A stretch of DNA of 64,000 bases from Nematostella vectensis (lineage: Eukaryota; Cnidaria; Anthozoa; Actiniaria; Edwardsiidae). The stretch is taken from NCBI RefSeq assembly GCF_932526225.1, contig NC_064037.1, forward strand, positions 8,352,203 through 8,416,202. The letters are read 5' to 3'. Position numbers and translations under genes: made by a program. The notes under the pieces are model-generated. The model was not told where the DNA came from. It saw only the letters and a list, made by a program, of their open reading frames with translations, and ran no database searches. Of the stretch, positions 11,225-21,797 are shown one piece after another; the first letter of the stretch is position 1; each line of letters opens with the position of its first letter.

Positions 11225-11503
11225 GCAGCTAGAAGCCGAATTATGAGAGTTCAGATTCAGACATGGTTGAGTTGAAGGCATGGGATTTCACCCCAGGTGG
11301 CGGCCATACAACTCATGTCTGACCACGGATCACAGCTGAGATAGAAGATGTTGGTTTTGTGGAGGGAGTAAAACCACAGAAAAACTCTCTGAGAAAGGCG
11401 AGGCCAACTAACTCAACTCATGTCGGAACTGGGAATCAAACCCAGTGGTGAGAGGCACTACAGAGCAACACTCTGCCAAATTGCGCCACCTAGGCTCCCC
11501 CTT
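11225..11503 (-). mobile_element. tRNA-derived SINE
   Basis: Read on the - strand from about 11503, the sequence begins like a tRNA, with an A box (TGGCGCAATTTGG) and a B box (GGGTTTGATTCCC) about 45 bases apart. These are the internal promoter elements of RNA polymerase III. A non-tRNA body of about 190 bases follows, towards lower coordinates. The head is tRNA-like but does not fold cleanly, as expected of a SINE head rather than a tRNA gene. The 3' limit is approximate. Confidence 0.6.
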
Positions 11504-12758
11504 AAAAAACCTAGCTTAATATTTATGCTAAATTAGTACAGGGATGTGTTGTCAAAGAAGCTGAGATTTGCAAAAAAATATCTCATTAGTTAGTTGAAGA
11601 TCTTTTGAAATTACAATATCTTATAATTCTAGTATCCTTTGTTGTTGGCACGAACATATAAAGTTAATTTTCAAGTGGTAAATGTTAGCAGATAAGTGTT
11701 TTAGTTTGGCACATTATTATGGCAAACTCCCTTTGTGTTGTTTTTTTTAGTTGTAAATTACCCATAACAGACTCTCTGTTTATTTTCAAAATGTTGTTAC
11801 TTTATAATGCACAATTGTTCTACTTCTTCTCTTTCTATGTGTGAGAGGATAGCTGATTGCAACTGTTCTGTTTATTTTTTTTAACAATTGATTTTAGCTG
11901 TTTGGTTTTTTTTCTTGAGGATGTCTTTAACCCCACTGAACACTTTGTTATTTAGAGAGACCAAAGGTATCAATGTTTATCAAGAGATAGTGGTCTGCGC
12001 TTTGTAAAATATCTTGTTTTAGGAAATGCGATTTGTTTTGTTCACAATGCCAAGAACAAACTTTGACTGCGAGAACCAGTTATTTGTTCAGGGGAATTGC
12101 ATGAACCCGGGGGGGACTTTGATAAAAACAGACGGGGGTGATCTATTATTGGATAACATAATCAAAAAAAAAAAAAAAAATAGAAACACCCCCCCTTAGG
12201 GTAAGAAATTTTATACCCTAAGAGAAAGCAAAATCGGAAAATCCCCCCTTATGGATGGCAGTTGGTCAAAATTTGATACCCTAAAAGATGCGATGATTAC
12301 CCTTTTACTTTTCTGGAGAGTTCCCCCCTCCCCTGAGCATGAATCTGTCGGTTTTACTGTTCACTTTGGAGAAATTTGTATACACAATGCACCCTTTGCT
12401 GTTACTTTTTTTCAGCAGTAGCCTTTAATTTGAAAATGACTATTGCATTTTTCTCATTCTGAATTAATTATTATTATAATTTATTATTTTTTAACTCACA
12501 GAAAGACCTAGAAGATTTGGTTAATCCTAGAAAAAGGATAAGTAAGAAAAATAAGCTTAATATCCTATGTGTTTTGAATAGTACTTAGAATATATATTAC
12601 AAAATCAACTTGAATTTATGGCTGCAACATCGTCTTAAGGTACACTGAATAAAATCTGAAATCATGCCTTATTATTAATAATAATACTATTTTTTTTTCA
12701 TGACATGAATAAATGTGCCCCTTGTTCCACATTTATTATTATTTTTTTTTATTTTCAG
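11504..12758. other. A+T-rich non-coding stretch
   Basis: No long frame is present. A 40-base candidate exon (12502-12541, CTCACAG acceptor, GTAAGA donor) is open in one frame but does not join in phase to the exon at 12759, so I do not call it. Poly-A and poly-C runs lie near 12163-12196. Confidence 0.35.
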
Positions 12759-12942
12759 CACACCAACAAAATGTGATGGACCTGTTCAATCTAAGTTTCC
12801 ATTTATAACAATATGCAATATCATCTTTCAGCGGAAATTAACAGAAGAAGAAAGAGAAAACAAGGATGCTGATTATTGGAATGACATCAATGCGAAAAAG
12901 ATGACAAATGTCACCAAACAGAAGAAAGCCCTTATTTACAGG
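12759..12942 (+). CDS. Unrecognised spliced gene, exon 1 seen (or from 12832)
   Basis: An open frame lies between a TATTTTCAG acceptor (12757-12758) and a TACAGG|GTATGG donor. A second good acceptor (TCTTTCAG, 12830-12831) would start the exon at 12832 in the same frame. The end is charged (KLTEEERENKDADYW, then KKMTNVTKQKKALIYR). It joins in phase 0 to the exon at 13219. I recognise no domain; the evidence is three consecutive phase-compatible exons. Confidence 0.45.
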
Positions 12943-13218
12943 GTATGGACGTTATTTCTGTGCATATAATAACCTGTTGTCAACAAGCAGATTTAAATCC
13001 AACAGGTAATCTAAACTTGTGAGGCATATAGGACCCTATAACGTACCATGATATACAGCAATGAACAGCGATAAATTTAAAACCAAAACACAAAGAAGCA
13101 AAACAGAAGGACCTAAGAACTAAACCAACAACCAACCCCAACCATACAAAGTAAAAAAATAAACCATTGATTTAATCAGGACAAAATATTAAAGTGTTAT
13201 TGTTTGTTTATATTTCAG

Positions 13219-13408
13219 GCTGATATAATGTTTGCCCAACATGACTATGATATTATAGTCTTATTCCACTCCAACAAAAACAAAGCAAGGCATATATTTG
13301 ACATGTATGCAACTCCAGGATTAGCGTTGGATTTCCTAAACAAGAATGCAGGGAATGGTTCAACCCATAAGGTCATTATAGAGGGTGTTTGGAAGAAGTT
13401 TTTTAAAG
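13219..13408 (+). CDS. Unrecognised spliced gene, exon 2 seen
   Basis: The exon lies between TATTTCAG and an AAAG|GTTTGT donor and ends in phase 1. It encodes ADIMFAQHDYDIIVLFHSN, then MYATPGLALDFL and VIIEGVWKKFF. Alternating hydrophobic stretches suggest a small folded alpha/beta segment, but I recognise no family. Phase 1 fits the next exon at 14025, where the split codon becomes Asp and the frame opens into a Ser/Thr/Pro repeat. Confidence 0.5.
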
Positions 13409-13563
13409 GTTTGTTTACAGTTAGTGAATCTCTCTATGCTGATAGCCATATAAGAGAGTTAAAAGGCGAGCTTTATTAAGAAACTTCATCATAAAAAAAA
13501 CATTGTCTTCCAGTCTTTTAACATCTCCTCATGTTTATTAGAGGAGTACACTACATGATTGAA

Positions 13564-13722
13564 CAGGCGCATACCCAGGGTTGGCAGGGGGAGGGGGTGG
13601 TGTGCAGGCATAGGTATCATATGGAAAAAGTATTTGAAGATTCCTTAATAAGAAATGACCAACTTTTTTGCTGCCAAGGGGGTGTGTGCACGCATCCTGC
13701 ACACACCCTGTGTATGCGCCTG
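13564..13722. mobile_element. MITE-like element, 11-bp inverted ends
   Basis: CAGGCGCATAC at 13564-13574 is mirrored by GTATGCGCCTG at 13712-13722. The 159-bp element has no coding capacity and lies in the intron between the second and third exons of the unrecognised gene. The ends resemble those of small hAT-like elements, but no target duplication is clear. Confidence 0.55.
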
Positions 13723-14024
13723 ATGAAAAATAGTATTAAGTGGAATAATATTTAACATTTAAGATTAATTTTCAAGTTTTTTTGTTTGGTAAATACATTT
13801 TTTTATGCATTATCCCAGTGAGTGAGTAAAATGATATTTTCTTTAGCAAGATCAGTACAACTGTTAAACATAAAGCATCCTTTTTAATAGGGGATAAAGA
13901 TCAAGTAAATTAATGATGAACATACAAAGGTCATTTTTACTTTCACGTCTATAGTGTTAAAATACCATTTATAACTTTGTACCTTCATATCATTTAAAAC
14001 TACCTTAAAAATTGAATTTAACAG

Positions 14025-14389
14025 ACAACTCAACATCTGCATCACCCGTAACAGCAACAGCAGCACCACCTCTATCAGCATCACCCATCCCGGCATCGAC
14101 AGGACAACCTCTATCAGCATCACCCATCCCGGCAACGACAAAACGTGCTCTATCAGCATCACCCATCCCGGCAACGACAGAACCACCTCTATCAGCATCA
14201 CCCATCCCGGCAACGACAGGACGACCTCTATCAGCATCACCCATCCCAGCAACGGCAGGACGACCTCTATCAGCATCACCCATCCTGGGAACGACAGGAC
14301 GACCTCTATCAGCACTTTCCATCCCGGCAACGACAGGACGACCTCTGTCAGCATCACCCATCCCAGCAACGACTGCACCACCTCTATAA
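14025..14389 (+). CDS. Unrecognised spliced gene, Ser/Thr/Pro repeat exon
   Basis: After an AATTTAACAG acceptor, the frame set by the previous exon reads DNSTSASPVTATAAPP and then 13-residue repeats of the LSASPIPATTGRP type. The repeat period is 39 bases, so the frame is kept. A C-to-A change in one unit (CTATCAGC to CTATAAGC) makes TAA at 14387-14389; beyond it the same frame would stay open through the array. The protein would have a low-complexity, mucin-like or disordered Pro/Thr/Ser region. The stop may be real or a recent lesion. Confidence 0.45.
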
Positions 14390-14775
14390 GCATCACCCAT
14401 CCCGGCAACGACAGGACGACCTCTATCAGCATCACCCATCCCGGCAACAACAGGACGACCTCTATCAGCATCACCCATCCCAGCAACGACAGGACGACCT
14501 CTATCAGCATCACCCATCCCGGCAACAACAGGACGACCTCTATCAGCATCACCCATCCCAGCAACGATAGGACGACCTCTATCAGCATCACCCATCCCAG
14601 CAACGATAGGACGACCTCTATCAGCATCACCCATCCCAGCAACGATAGGACCACCTCTATCAGCATCACCCATCCCAGCAACGATAGGACCACCTCTATC
14701 AGCATCACCCATCCCAGCAACGACTGCACCACCTCTATAAGCATCACCAATCCCAGCAACGACAGGACGAACAGT
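14071..14775 (+). repeat. 39-bp minisatellite, about 18 units
   Basis: Units of the form CTATCAGCATCACCCATCCC plus GGCAACGACAGGACGAC are repeated with few changes. All six frames have long openings because the unit is a multiple of three and poor in stops. Two units carry CTATAAGC in place of CTATCAGC (near 14384 and 14734). The last unit gives way to unique sequence after 14770. Confidence 0.95.
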
Positions 14776-15907
14776 CCTTTCTGGAGTTTTAAAGGACGGC
14801 AAAATATGTTTTTTAGAAAAGAAATTGTAATAAACTTAAAGCATGAAACAATATTTCCGTAGTGTTATTTGATAAAGAAAGACATACCTTTTATCAGTAA
14901 TAGAATTAGCTTGAAACGACTTTACCGGTTTCGACAGGCGAATTGTTCTTGCGCTACGTTGCTAAAACAAATCGCGCGTACAAATTAGCAAGTTTACAAG
15001 TTACAAGTTTACAAGTTTATTTTTATGATCCAGACCTAAACAGCTAAAACAAACAAAAACAAAATAAGATGTCGCTGGCCTTAAAATTGTTACTCGCACG
15101 TGGATAGTGACTTATTTCTGGATCGGGTGACCCTCCCCTGACCAACCCTGTAAAAATAAGGTTAATCAGTTCGAACCCAGAGAGTTTCTGGCTAGTTCGA
15201 CAAGAAATTGATTGAAATCAAAAAGCAGTGCGCTCGTTCGAAACGACGCTATTCTATAGCGCGCGCATGGAAATAACGATTTTTTTTTATATGATCATGC
15301 CATTCAGCACCTGCAAATACCACTCTGACCCTCTTTGGATGACACTCCATATACCTATGACAAGTTTCCAACATGCGCCTTTTTCAAGAGCAGATCACCA
15401 TAACAAGAAAAAAAAATAGGATCAAGTGCCTGAAACATCAACAGTGCAAAAATAACTAAATTTTCTATCTTCTCTGAATACAAGACAGATGAGGTGCTGA
15501 CTCGGATGGGGATGGTAATTATAGTAGAATGTGCGAACATAACATAGGCGAGTCCTTCCCGAACTTAGCGAGGCAATTTTGCCGTTTAATGCACGACTTT
15601 AGTGTGCTGGCCATCCAAAGCTTATCATTAGCATGAACGCCTGATGCTTTAAGCGGGAGGAACAGATCAACCGCGTTTGAAAAAGTGTAAGACAACATTC
15701 ATATTTCTCGATGAGATTGTCATATTTCAGAGCGCATGAAAGTCAACTTAGCTAGGCGAGTGCCTTTCTACCTGGAAAACACCTCTCCATATAAACGGGC
15801 CTTAAAGTGCATCTATTTACAACCATAAACGTAACACACGGCGGATTGTTTCTTTTTCTGCCTGAAGTAACCAACTGTTTCTTTTTTTTTTAATCAAAAA
15901 GTGTCAG
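14776..15907. other. Probable intron or spacer
   Basis: No gene is seen. There is a short direct repeat of acaagttt (14992-15018) and two short open frames in A+T-rich DNA. If the exon at 15908 belongs to the unrecognised gene, this stretch is its intron. Confidence 0.35.
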
Positions 15908-16030
15908 GGTGATGAACCAATTCCATCAGAAAATCCATCGGGTCCTTCAAGCTCCTCGGCGTGTATATCTCGTGACATGGCGTGGGAAAACCCATTGCAA
16001 CTACTTGCTGAAGATGTGTCTATGGTCTGA
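15908..16030 (+). CDS. Possible terminal exon of the unrecognised gene
   Basis: After GTGTCAG the phase-0 frame reads GDEPIPSENPSGPSSSS, then ISRDMAWENPLQLLAEDV, and ends at TGA 16028-16030. A disordered Ser/Pro stretch followed by a short amphipathic end is typical of a protein C-terminus. The frame joins only to a phase-0 donor, which would have to lie in or after the minisatellite exon; I could not find one with a good consensus. Confidence 0.35.
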   Translation, partial: GDEPIPSENPSGPSSSSACISRDMAWENPLQLLAEDVSMV

Positions 16031-16184
16031 GGAAACTAAGAGCATGCCGCGTGCCTCCCAGACCTTATCAATGTGTATTACTTTCGTCAGCTGTGCCGCT
16101 TTTTCAAATCCCCTGAAGTACCTCAGAAGCAGGCTATAGTCATAGTGTACCATTTTATATCGGCTGGCTCTTACTATGGAAAAA

Positions 16185-16283
16185 TATCAGGAAATCCACG
16201 GAAGAACTATGAATCCGGCACCACCTTTCTTAATATCCTTGCTTCGGCCCCCCCCCCTTTTTGGAACTCCTGGATCCGCCCCC
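16185..16283. mobile_element. Partial copy of the 16540 MITE
   Basis: The strings aggaaatccacggaagaac, tgaatccg and ggaactcctggatccgcccc match the interior and right end of the element at 16540-16703, and the two share the same order. The left inverted repeat is missing. Confidence 0.55.
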
Positions 16284-16539
16284 GTCTGAAATCACGTAGA
16301 ACTAGATATCGAATATATACAGACCGATTCTTCCACTAACATGGAAGTATCAATATTATTTTAATTGTATCTGTTGCTTTAACAATGCATCGCTTACTGA
16401 CTCTTGAAATTCAGTCCATTGGTTGCAATACGTACTGGTTGTAGCAAGGTGATGGCTGCAGTGAATCATATTTAGTAAAATGAGACATTTTCGTAACAGG
16501 ATTTATTGTCGTGTATCGTTAGGGGGTGTTAGGCCCTTC

Positions 16540-16703
16540 CAGGGGCGGATCTAGGGGTGGCTGAGCGGGCCCCTCCTATTTTCAGATATTTGGCTTAAAA
16601 ATAAAACAAGAAATTATAAGGAAATCCATGGAAGACCAATGAATCCGCCCCCTTCTTTGAAACCTTGCTTCGACCCCTTTTCTGGAACTCCTGGATCCGC
16701 ATG
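16540..16703. mobile_element. MITE-like element, CAGGGGCGGAT type ends
   Basis: It starts CAGGGGCGGATCTAGGGG (16540) and ends with GAACTCCTGGATCCGC, the reverse complement of the same type of terminus. This terminus is widespread in invertebrate non-autonomous elements. There is no coding capacity, and a related fragment lies 300 bases upstream. Confidence 0.6.
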
Positions 16704-17680
16704 GGAGGGGAGGGGGAGGGGGGGCTGTGTCGATTTTTCCAAAACCTGCCCTATCAGATACCAAAAATCCTTTTATACACTCTACGCGAGACCTACAAAT
16801 GAAATTACATCTACGACCAGCAGAACGGTCCAATAAGTCAAAATTATGTCCATCATGGAAAGGTATGTTTAGGCACCCGCAGAACCCTATACAGGTCGGT
16901 ACATACCCGTTAATGGGCACGCCCTCCCCCCTAAAAGCCCCCAAATGGCAGGACGAGCATTTCTCTTATATGTACGTTTTTTAACTGAGGAGAGGCAAAC
17001 AACCACCTATGAGAGAATTTAAATTTAATTCAAAAGGCTTTTATCAAAAAGGGAAAACAACCGACAATATTTTGTTGTGCGCAGAACAGTGTTCTCTAGA
17101 GGAATTCTCAATATATGACTAGCGATACCTTTGGTCACGCCAAACTTCCATCGTAAAAACTAAAGCCGCCTTTCATGCGAGGACAGCTATATTTTTCTAC
17201 CGATAAAATGTCAGAAGTTCACAACTAGGAGTGCCATTCTCGGTACTGAGGTTTAAAAATATTGTGTCCTTGCTGTGAAGGATGGACCATATTTTGGACC
17301 AAGTGAGCGGGGTGGGCTGGAAGTGAAAAAAAAAAGAAAAACAAATGTAAGATCGTTGAATCAATAACGTTGGCCTCGCTTCGATGCAAAGGCAAGCAAA
17401 ATGTTGAGTGCACACGTCCAGCCTGAGATATCTTCAATTTTCTTTTAACCTGAGAACATATGCCGTGGCTCAGATAGCAGCAAAATATTGTTTTGTTACT
17501 CTGATGCGTGCTAGAATTGTGTTATTATTGCTATTGAGCATCTTAGGAAGAACATTCTCTTTCTAAGGGAGTGATCATTAAATACACCGAGGTGGGGTGT
17601 GGGGGGGTTAGGGAAGATATTGAGGGGGGGCTCAGAAAATTTTAGACCAACAAAAGGGGGACTCCGAAAAAAATGTCCTC

Positions 17681-17854
17681 TAAGAGGGCCCAAGAATGGT
17701 CTTTTGCGAGCACCCCGTTTTTTTTATGCGAGACCGAGCATTTTTAGGCGGAAAAGTTTGCGTGAGCATGCAAGCACGGCGAAATAAATGCGCGAGCATT
17801 AGCCGAAAACGGCGAGCACATCGAAATTTCGGGTGACCATTCGGGAGCCCTTCT
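17681..17854. mobile_element. MITE-like element with imperfect 20-bp inverted ends
   Basis: TAAGAGGGCCCAAGAATGGTC at the left pairs imperfectly with GACCATTCGGGAGCCCTTCT at 17835-17854. The interior is rich in gcgagca repeats and non-coding. Confidence 0.5.
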
Positions 17855-18069
17855 AAGAGAAAGAGAAAGAACATTTTGGGGTTATATAAGGGGGCTTTAA
17901 AATTTTAAGGTGTCTTGAGTAAAAATCTTCCTTCCCCCGCTGAAGACTCCTTAATAATTCGTTGGGTATTATTTTTTACACACACTAAAATTTATGATCA
18001 TCGTTCACATGGGAGGCGGAAGCCCAAAAATATTGGGGGGGGGGGGCTTACCCAAATTTTCAAATTGTT

Positions 18070-18182
18070 TGATCTCCAGCCCCCCCCCCACATCCTTCCC
18101 CTATATATTTTGTCCACCCCCCCAATCCTCCCCTATATATTTTGTCCACCCCCCACATCCTTCCCCTATATATTTTGTCTAC
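18070..18182 (+). repeat. Short tandem repeat, ~35-bp unit, three copies
   Basis: Three copies of a unit of the form CATCCTTCCCCTATATATTT + TGTCCACCCCC lie side by side in C-rich DNA, next to a G12 run at 18036-18047. They are part of a larger repeat of unknown class. Confidence 0.7.
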
Positions 18183-18276
18183 CTAGAGTGATAAATAACA
18201 TATTCTTTATCTTTAAATTTTTCAAAATGAATTTTCTAGGTTTCTACATAGCATCAGGTAACGCTGCCTGCGATAC

Positions 18277-18411
18277 CTTTCCGAGCAGCGGTAGTTTGAC
18301 GTGTACGCCTGCGCGTAGGCCAGTGCCCAGGTTGCTAGGACACGTGAGGATGTAACCGAGGTGCTCATTCCACATGTACTCATGATTTTTCTTCGTTATC
18401 GAAGCCACCAC
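18277..18411 (-). CDS. Orphan phosphagen kinase (creatine/arginine kinase) exon
   Basis: Exactly 45 codons lie between a CATGTTCAG acceptor and an AAAG|GTATCG donor on the - strand, phase 0 at both ends. The exon reads [20 protein letters not shown] and continues [10 protein letters not shown]. This is the signature of ATP:guanido phosphotransferases, and the Cys in TCPSN is the reactive active-site cysteine of the family. These enzymes buffer ATP by moving its phosphate to a guanidine compound. No other exon of such a gene (for example the RLQKRGTGG region) is evident nearby. It is either a lone captured or relic exon or part of a gene with very long introns. GLRAG instead of the usual GLRGG is a small departure. 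Confidence 0.8.
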
Positions 18412-18536
18412 CTGAACATGTAATGACAAGTGTTAGAATTCCCCTTTTAGCTTGCCGTTATATAGCTGATATCGTCAAAGCAGAACACTTGCACAACTAT
18501 TTCAACCTGTCACCGTTTCACTTTACTAACTTCGAG

Positions 18537-19436
18537 CTACGATAGTATCGCAGGGGTATGGATGGGAACGAAATTACCATAATTTTGGTTATGAAAATTC
18601 TGAGTTTCCCATACTGAACGACAAAAGTTTTCCAAACTATCGCGGTGACCTTTGAGGACAATAACGCCATGATCAGTTCCATGAGCATGAGTGTCAATAA
18701 ACATAATGTCATGATGGCGGACAACGAAGAGAGACGTATTCCCATTTATGATTAGGGCTGCTAACTTTGTCACGCCGGGCGTAACGAGTTGTTCAATCTG
18801 CCATGCTATGGTCGAGGGCCGATGTGAGTCTTGGAGTCGAACAGGCAATGGCCTCTCTGATTTAATAGTATAACACCGAGAAAAGATATCGCAAGCTTCC
18901 TCCACAGATAGATAACTCGACTTTAGAGAATCTTCGAACCTATCATACACGTTATTCCCCTACACCATGGACTGATGCAATAACGTTATCCATAGTGGAG
19001 AAATAGAACTGTCGTTGGCCGGAAAGGACAGGTCTTCTCTTATCAAATTATATCCTATCACAAGAGCTATCACGGTGCACGCGTTACTACCATTTCATCC
19101 GTCGATGCTGCCCTGACTAAACTGTTTAGGATATTTCCAGATGTAAGTCCCATTTAAGTCCGACATAGATTGCGGGGAGCATTCGTTAATGACGGGGGCT
19201 ACATCCACATCATTGGTCTCATCGTCGCTATCTTCGCCTTCAAACCACAAGTCATCATCACTTCCGTCATCATCTACGTTATCGTCATCGTCGCTGGAGG
19301 CGTTAACGTAAATGAACTTCTTGAATGCAGCAGTACCACAAGCCAATTGACAAAGAGCGAAGTCGATCCCCATCTGTGTGACAGACCATTTTCCTCTGAT
19401 GACAATGTCTTTCTCGGAATCAGTAGCATATCTTTC
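18537..19436 (-). pseudogene. Cysteine-protease-like pseudogene (Cys/His box), two nonsense codons
   Basis: One - strand frame runs from an acceptor (ATTGTAG|GAAAG) at 19436 to the stop at 18537, broken only by TGA (19097-19095) and TAG (18962-18960). In order it has IRGKWSVTQMGIDFALCQ, a strongly acidic Asp/Ser stretch, FSQGSIDG then NGSNACTVIAL, and after about 120 residues ALIINGNTSLFVV and MFIDTHAHGTDHG. A Cys in a helix-starting NACT motif followed by a late D-T-H motif resembles papain-like/C76-like deubiquitinase folds, as in proteases borne by some transposons and viruses. The match is by pattern, not a confirmed family. It lies just downstream, on the same strand, of the CxC/KDZ-type exons and may belong to the same element. 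Confidence 0.5.
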
Positions 19437-19814
19437 CTACAATGTCAACGTAACAGTGTATTAATTAAAATTAATTGCTATCATCGGATAAGCAAAGGAT
19501 GTTACTTGGCCTATCTTAATTACCAAGCAACATATACTTTTCCAATTATTATAAAAGCCACAATTGATTCATTAAGTTAGGATCGCGTGCACAGCCACAC
19601 AGAGAGCTACATGTTGTAAATGTTATTTTCAAGTACTACGACGTAACCATTCTTAGTGTTTTTTTATAGATCTTTATAACAAAATTACTCTTTCGTTAGT
19701 TTCTCCTGACGTAGTAGCGTCATCTGGTTTGCTGGACTGTATTCATGCGATTCACTGTTGCCCAAATTGGTTATCAAAAGGTGAATATCTCTACTTCTAT
19801 TGCTGATTGTGTAC

Positions 19815-19985
19815 CTGATCTGTTGGTTATTTCATATTCGAAAAGAAAAGGAAATAGCCCGGCTTTGACGTCTTCTATCGAGATATGGTTTTCCACCAGC
19901 AGATTATACGAACTAACTAGCTCCTTCAGTCCCCGTTTCTCTTGGGAAATCTTTTTTCTCAGGCGAGATCGTTGTTTAGAAGAAT
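19815..19985 (-). CDS. CxC/KDZ-type gene, C-terminal exon
   Basis: Between a TTTATAG acceptor and an ATCAG|GTACAC donor (- strand), the frame encodes SRLRKKISQEKRGLKELVSS, then YNLL and SIEDVKAGLFPF. A Lys-rich coiled coil followed by Y-N and G-x-F-P is the C-terminal pattern of KDZ (Kyakuja-Dileera-Zisupton) transposases. The exon starts with two bases of a split codon that pair with the single base left by the exon ending at 20288, giving Asp. It ends in phase 1, so more coding sequence is expected further down. Confidence 0.65.
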
Positions 19986-20287
19986 CTATAAAGATTGACA
20001 ATCATGTTATGATAAATATACCACTTTATTTTAAAAGCAACCCATCAACTTCTAAAACTATTTTTGCAGCATATCCCGTTGGGTTTAAAAGCTTAGTTAA
20101 CAACCTGGGACCAGCTCCAAAAAGACAGGATGGGGCTATTAGTTTTTTTTATCTAAAAAATAATGCTAAACGGGTAGTTTTGGACATTTGACTGGATAAG
20201 ACTCTTATTTAACCTTGGGAAAGTTTTCCGAAAACTGGGCCAAGACGTTACCAACCTATTCCACTACTCTTTTTAGCCAATACTTAC

Positions 20288-20511
20288 CAGCTAATTTTGC
20301 AATGTTCAAAGACAGCTGTGCGATACTATAATAAGCGTTTTGCATGGCTGCCTTCAAATGTCTAATGACATTTACAGTAAGTGTTGCTTCTGCAGGAATT
20401 ATTAATTCTGTTTGTATCTCTTTGTTTGTTGGATTAGACTTTAGCCTGGCAAATTCCCTCCGGTATAGTGCCGAAGCATGACGCATCATATAATAGCTCT
20501 CACGCTGTTGA
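20288..20511 (-). CDS. CxC/KDZ-type gene, sixth exon
   Basis: The exon lies between TTTATAG| and G|GTAAGTA (- strand). It encodes ESYYMMRHASALYRREFARL, NPTNKEIQ and an amphipathic helix LKAAMQNAYYSIAQLSLNI. Phases match both neighbours (two bases carried in, one carried out). The transposase core expected between the previous exon and this helical region is missing, so this gene would encode a core-less product, or core exons were lost. Confidence 0.6.
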
Positions 20512-20665
20512 CTATAAATATGGCGACAATCAGTAAAAAAGAAATGGTATTTTATAAATACCTTTGAATTACTTTAATCATCATTAAAACAGAGATGTAA
20601 GACTTCAAAAACAACCTTTTTTTATCATATACAATGTATTATCCAAATAACCAGCTGATGATTAC

Positions 20666-20844
20666 CTTCCTGCTGCACTGAAGCAGTACAACTTCATGTT
20701 GCCATCAACATGTGCAGAGTGTTGTCCCTGCGAGCAGGGAGGGCACTCCATCCAATTTCTCTCAGCAAGCTGGTCGATTTCATAGCAACAGAACTTCCAC
20801 TCCTTGAAGCTCCTGCTGAATGTTGAGAAATTGATTGTTCCAAT
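20666..20844 (-). CDS. CxC/KDZ-type gene, fifth exon (CxxC, HVDGNMKL)
   Basis: The exon is 59 codons plus two bases between TTTTTAG| and GGAAG|GTAATC (- strand). It has FKEWKFCCYEIDQL and then CPPCSQGQHSAHVDGNMKLY. The CxxC followed by xDGNxKL is the entry to the KDZ catalytic domain, where the Asp is the first expected acidic residue. The pairing of a Cys-rich region with D-G-N-M-K-L is a strong family signal. Confidence 0.65.
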
Positions 20845-21069
20845 CTAAAAAAAAAATAGCAAAACAATACACAGTTAATAAACCTTTATTTGAAAAAGAA
20901 GAGTTTTTTTTACATTAAATTGTTACACAAGGAAAGTAATCGTGTATGGTTATGAGCTGTGTGTTACGTAGGTATCTAAACTAATATTTGGCAGTTCATT
21001 AATTTATTATATTATTAAAAGCCAGCTTAGCTTCTTGTCTTAGTAGGAGTTCTACTGTGGTTTTAACAC

Positions 21070-21325
21070 CTCTAACCTGTATGCAAAATTGCTTAATTCT
21101 ATCTGGAAGTTATTTCTTATCCTCCCTTTCTCCTTAGAGTAGTCTTCAAGACTTGACATCAAAGCCCTTTCAGATACGCCTGGCATTCGTTCCTGTAGCT
21201 GGTCCCAAAATAGAAATAGATCCTGGGAAAAAATGTGGCATATATTTGTGGGCGTTCCTGGCCAATAACCATTTCTGATGACATCAACTGCTGTGATGCT
21301 GCAATCCACCTCTGTACTACAAACA
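21070..21325 (-). CDS. CxC/KDZ-type gene, fourth exon
   Basis: It encodes CSTEVDCSITAVDVIRNGYW, PGTP, FLFWDQLQERMPG and SLEDYSKEKGR. The pattern C..T..AV.VI..GYWPGTP, then F..DL...WD.L, is the conserved block between the CxC zinc-binding region and the KDZ core. The 3' end is set at GAG|GTGTTA because it is the only nearby donor in phase 0 with the next exon; a stronger CAG|GTTAGA site 8 bases upstream (on this strand) is out of phase. The 5' end may extend to an upstream TTAG acceptor. Confidence 0.6.
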
Positions 21326-21797
21326 CTGCATGCATAATGACTAACTATGCTGGAGTCAAATCTCCCTGCAAGAAATTAAAACAAAAGTTGAAGTCAATTT
21401 CTACAGAAAAACTATTTTGCGTTTTGAAATACAGGAATTTGGCATTGTGGCTATTGTGTGATCCAATTATTTTCTAGCCTTCAACAGACTTGTGTTTGTT
21501 GGGGGAAATTCTTGAGCAGATACAAATCACTTGACCTGCAGTCTTGTGATCCACTGATCTGCTAAAGTATTTCACCTTTCGAAGTAACTATAATATGTTG
21601 TCCAGTAGAGTACTTGGCTTCCATTTTATTGCCACATGAACATTGCTGTGGATGCAGTGGCAGATGACAATCTAGGAAATAGGGTACTGTAGTAAACATT
21701 GCTGGTAACTGCCATAGAGTAGTTCAATTTTTTCAAGGATCTGGCATAAATATAACACACAGCAAATAGATCTGACTACTGTAATTTTATACTATAC

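Noticed and set aside
12502-12541. Small exon encoding a KDLEDLVNPRKR-type peptide before the unrecognised gene
   Set aside because: Joining it to 12759 needs a frame that contains a stop in this segment.
13884-14802. Minus-strand frames of 265 and 291 codons over the 39-bp repeat
   Set aside because: The plus-strand frame joins in phase to two upstream exons; the minus frames have no exon support and are repeat shadows.
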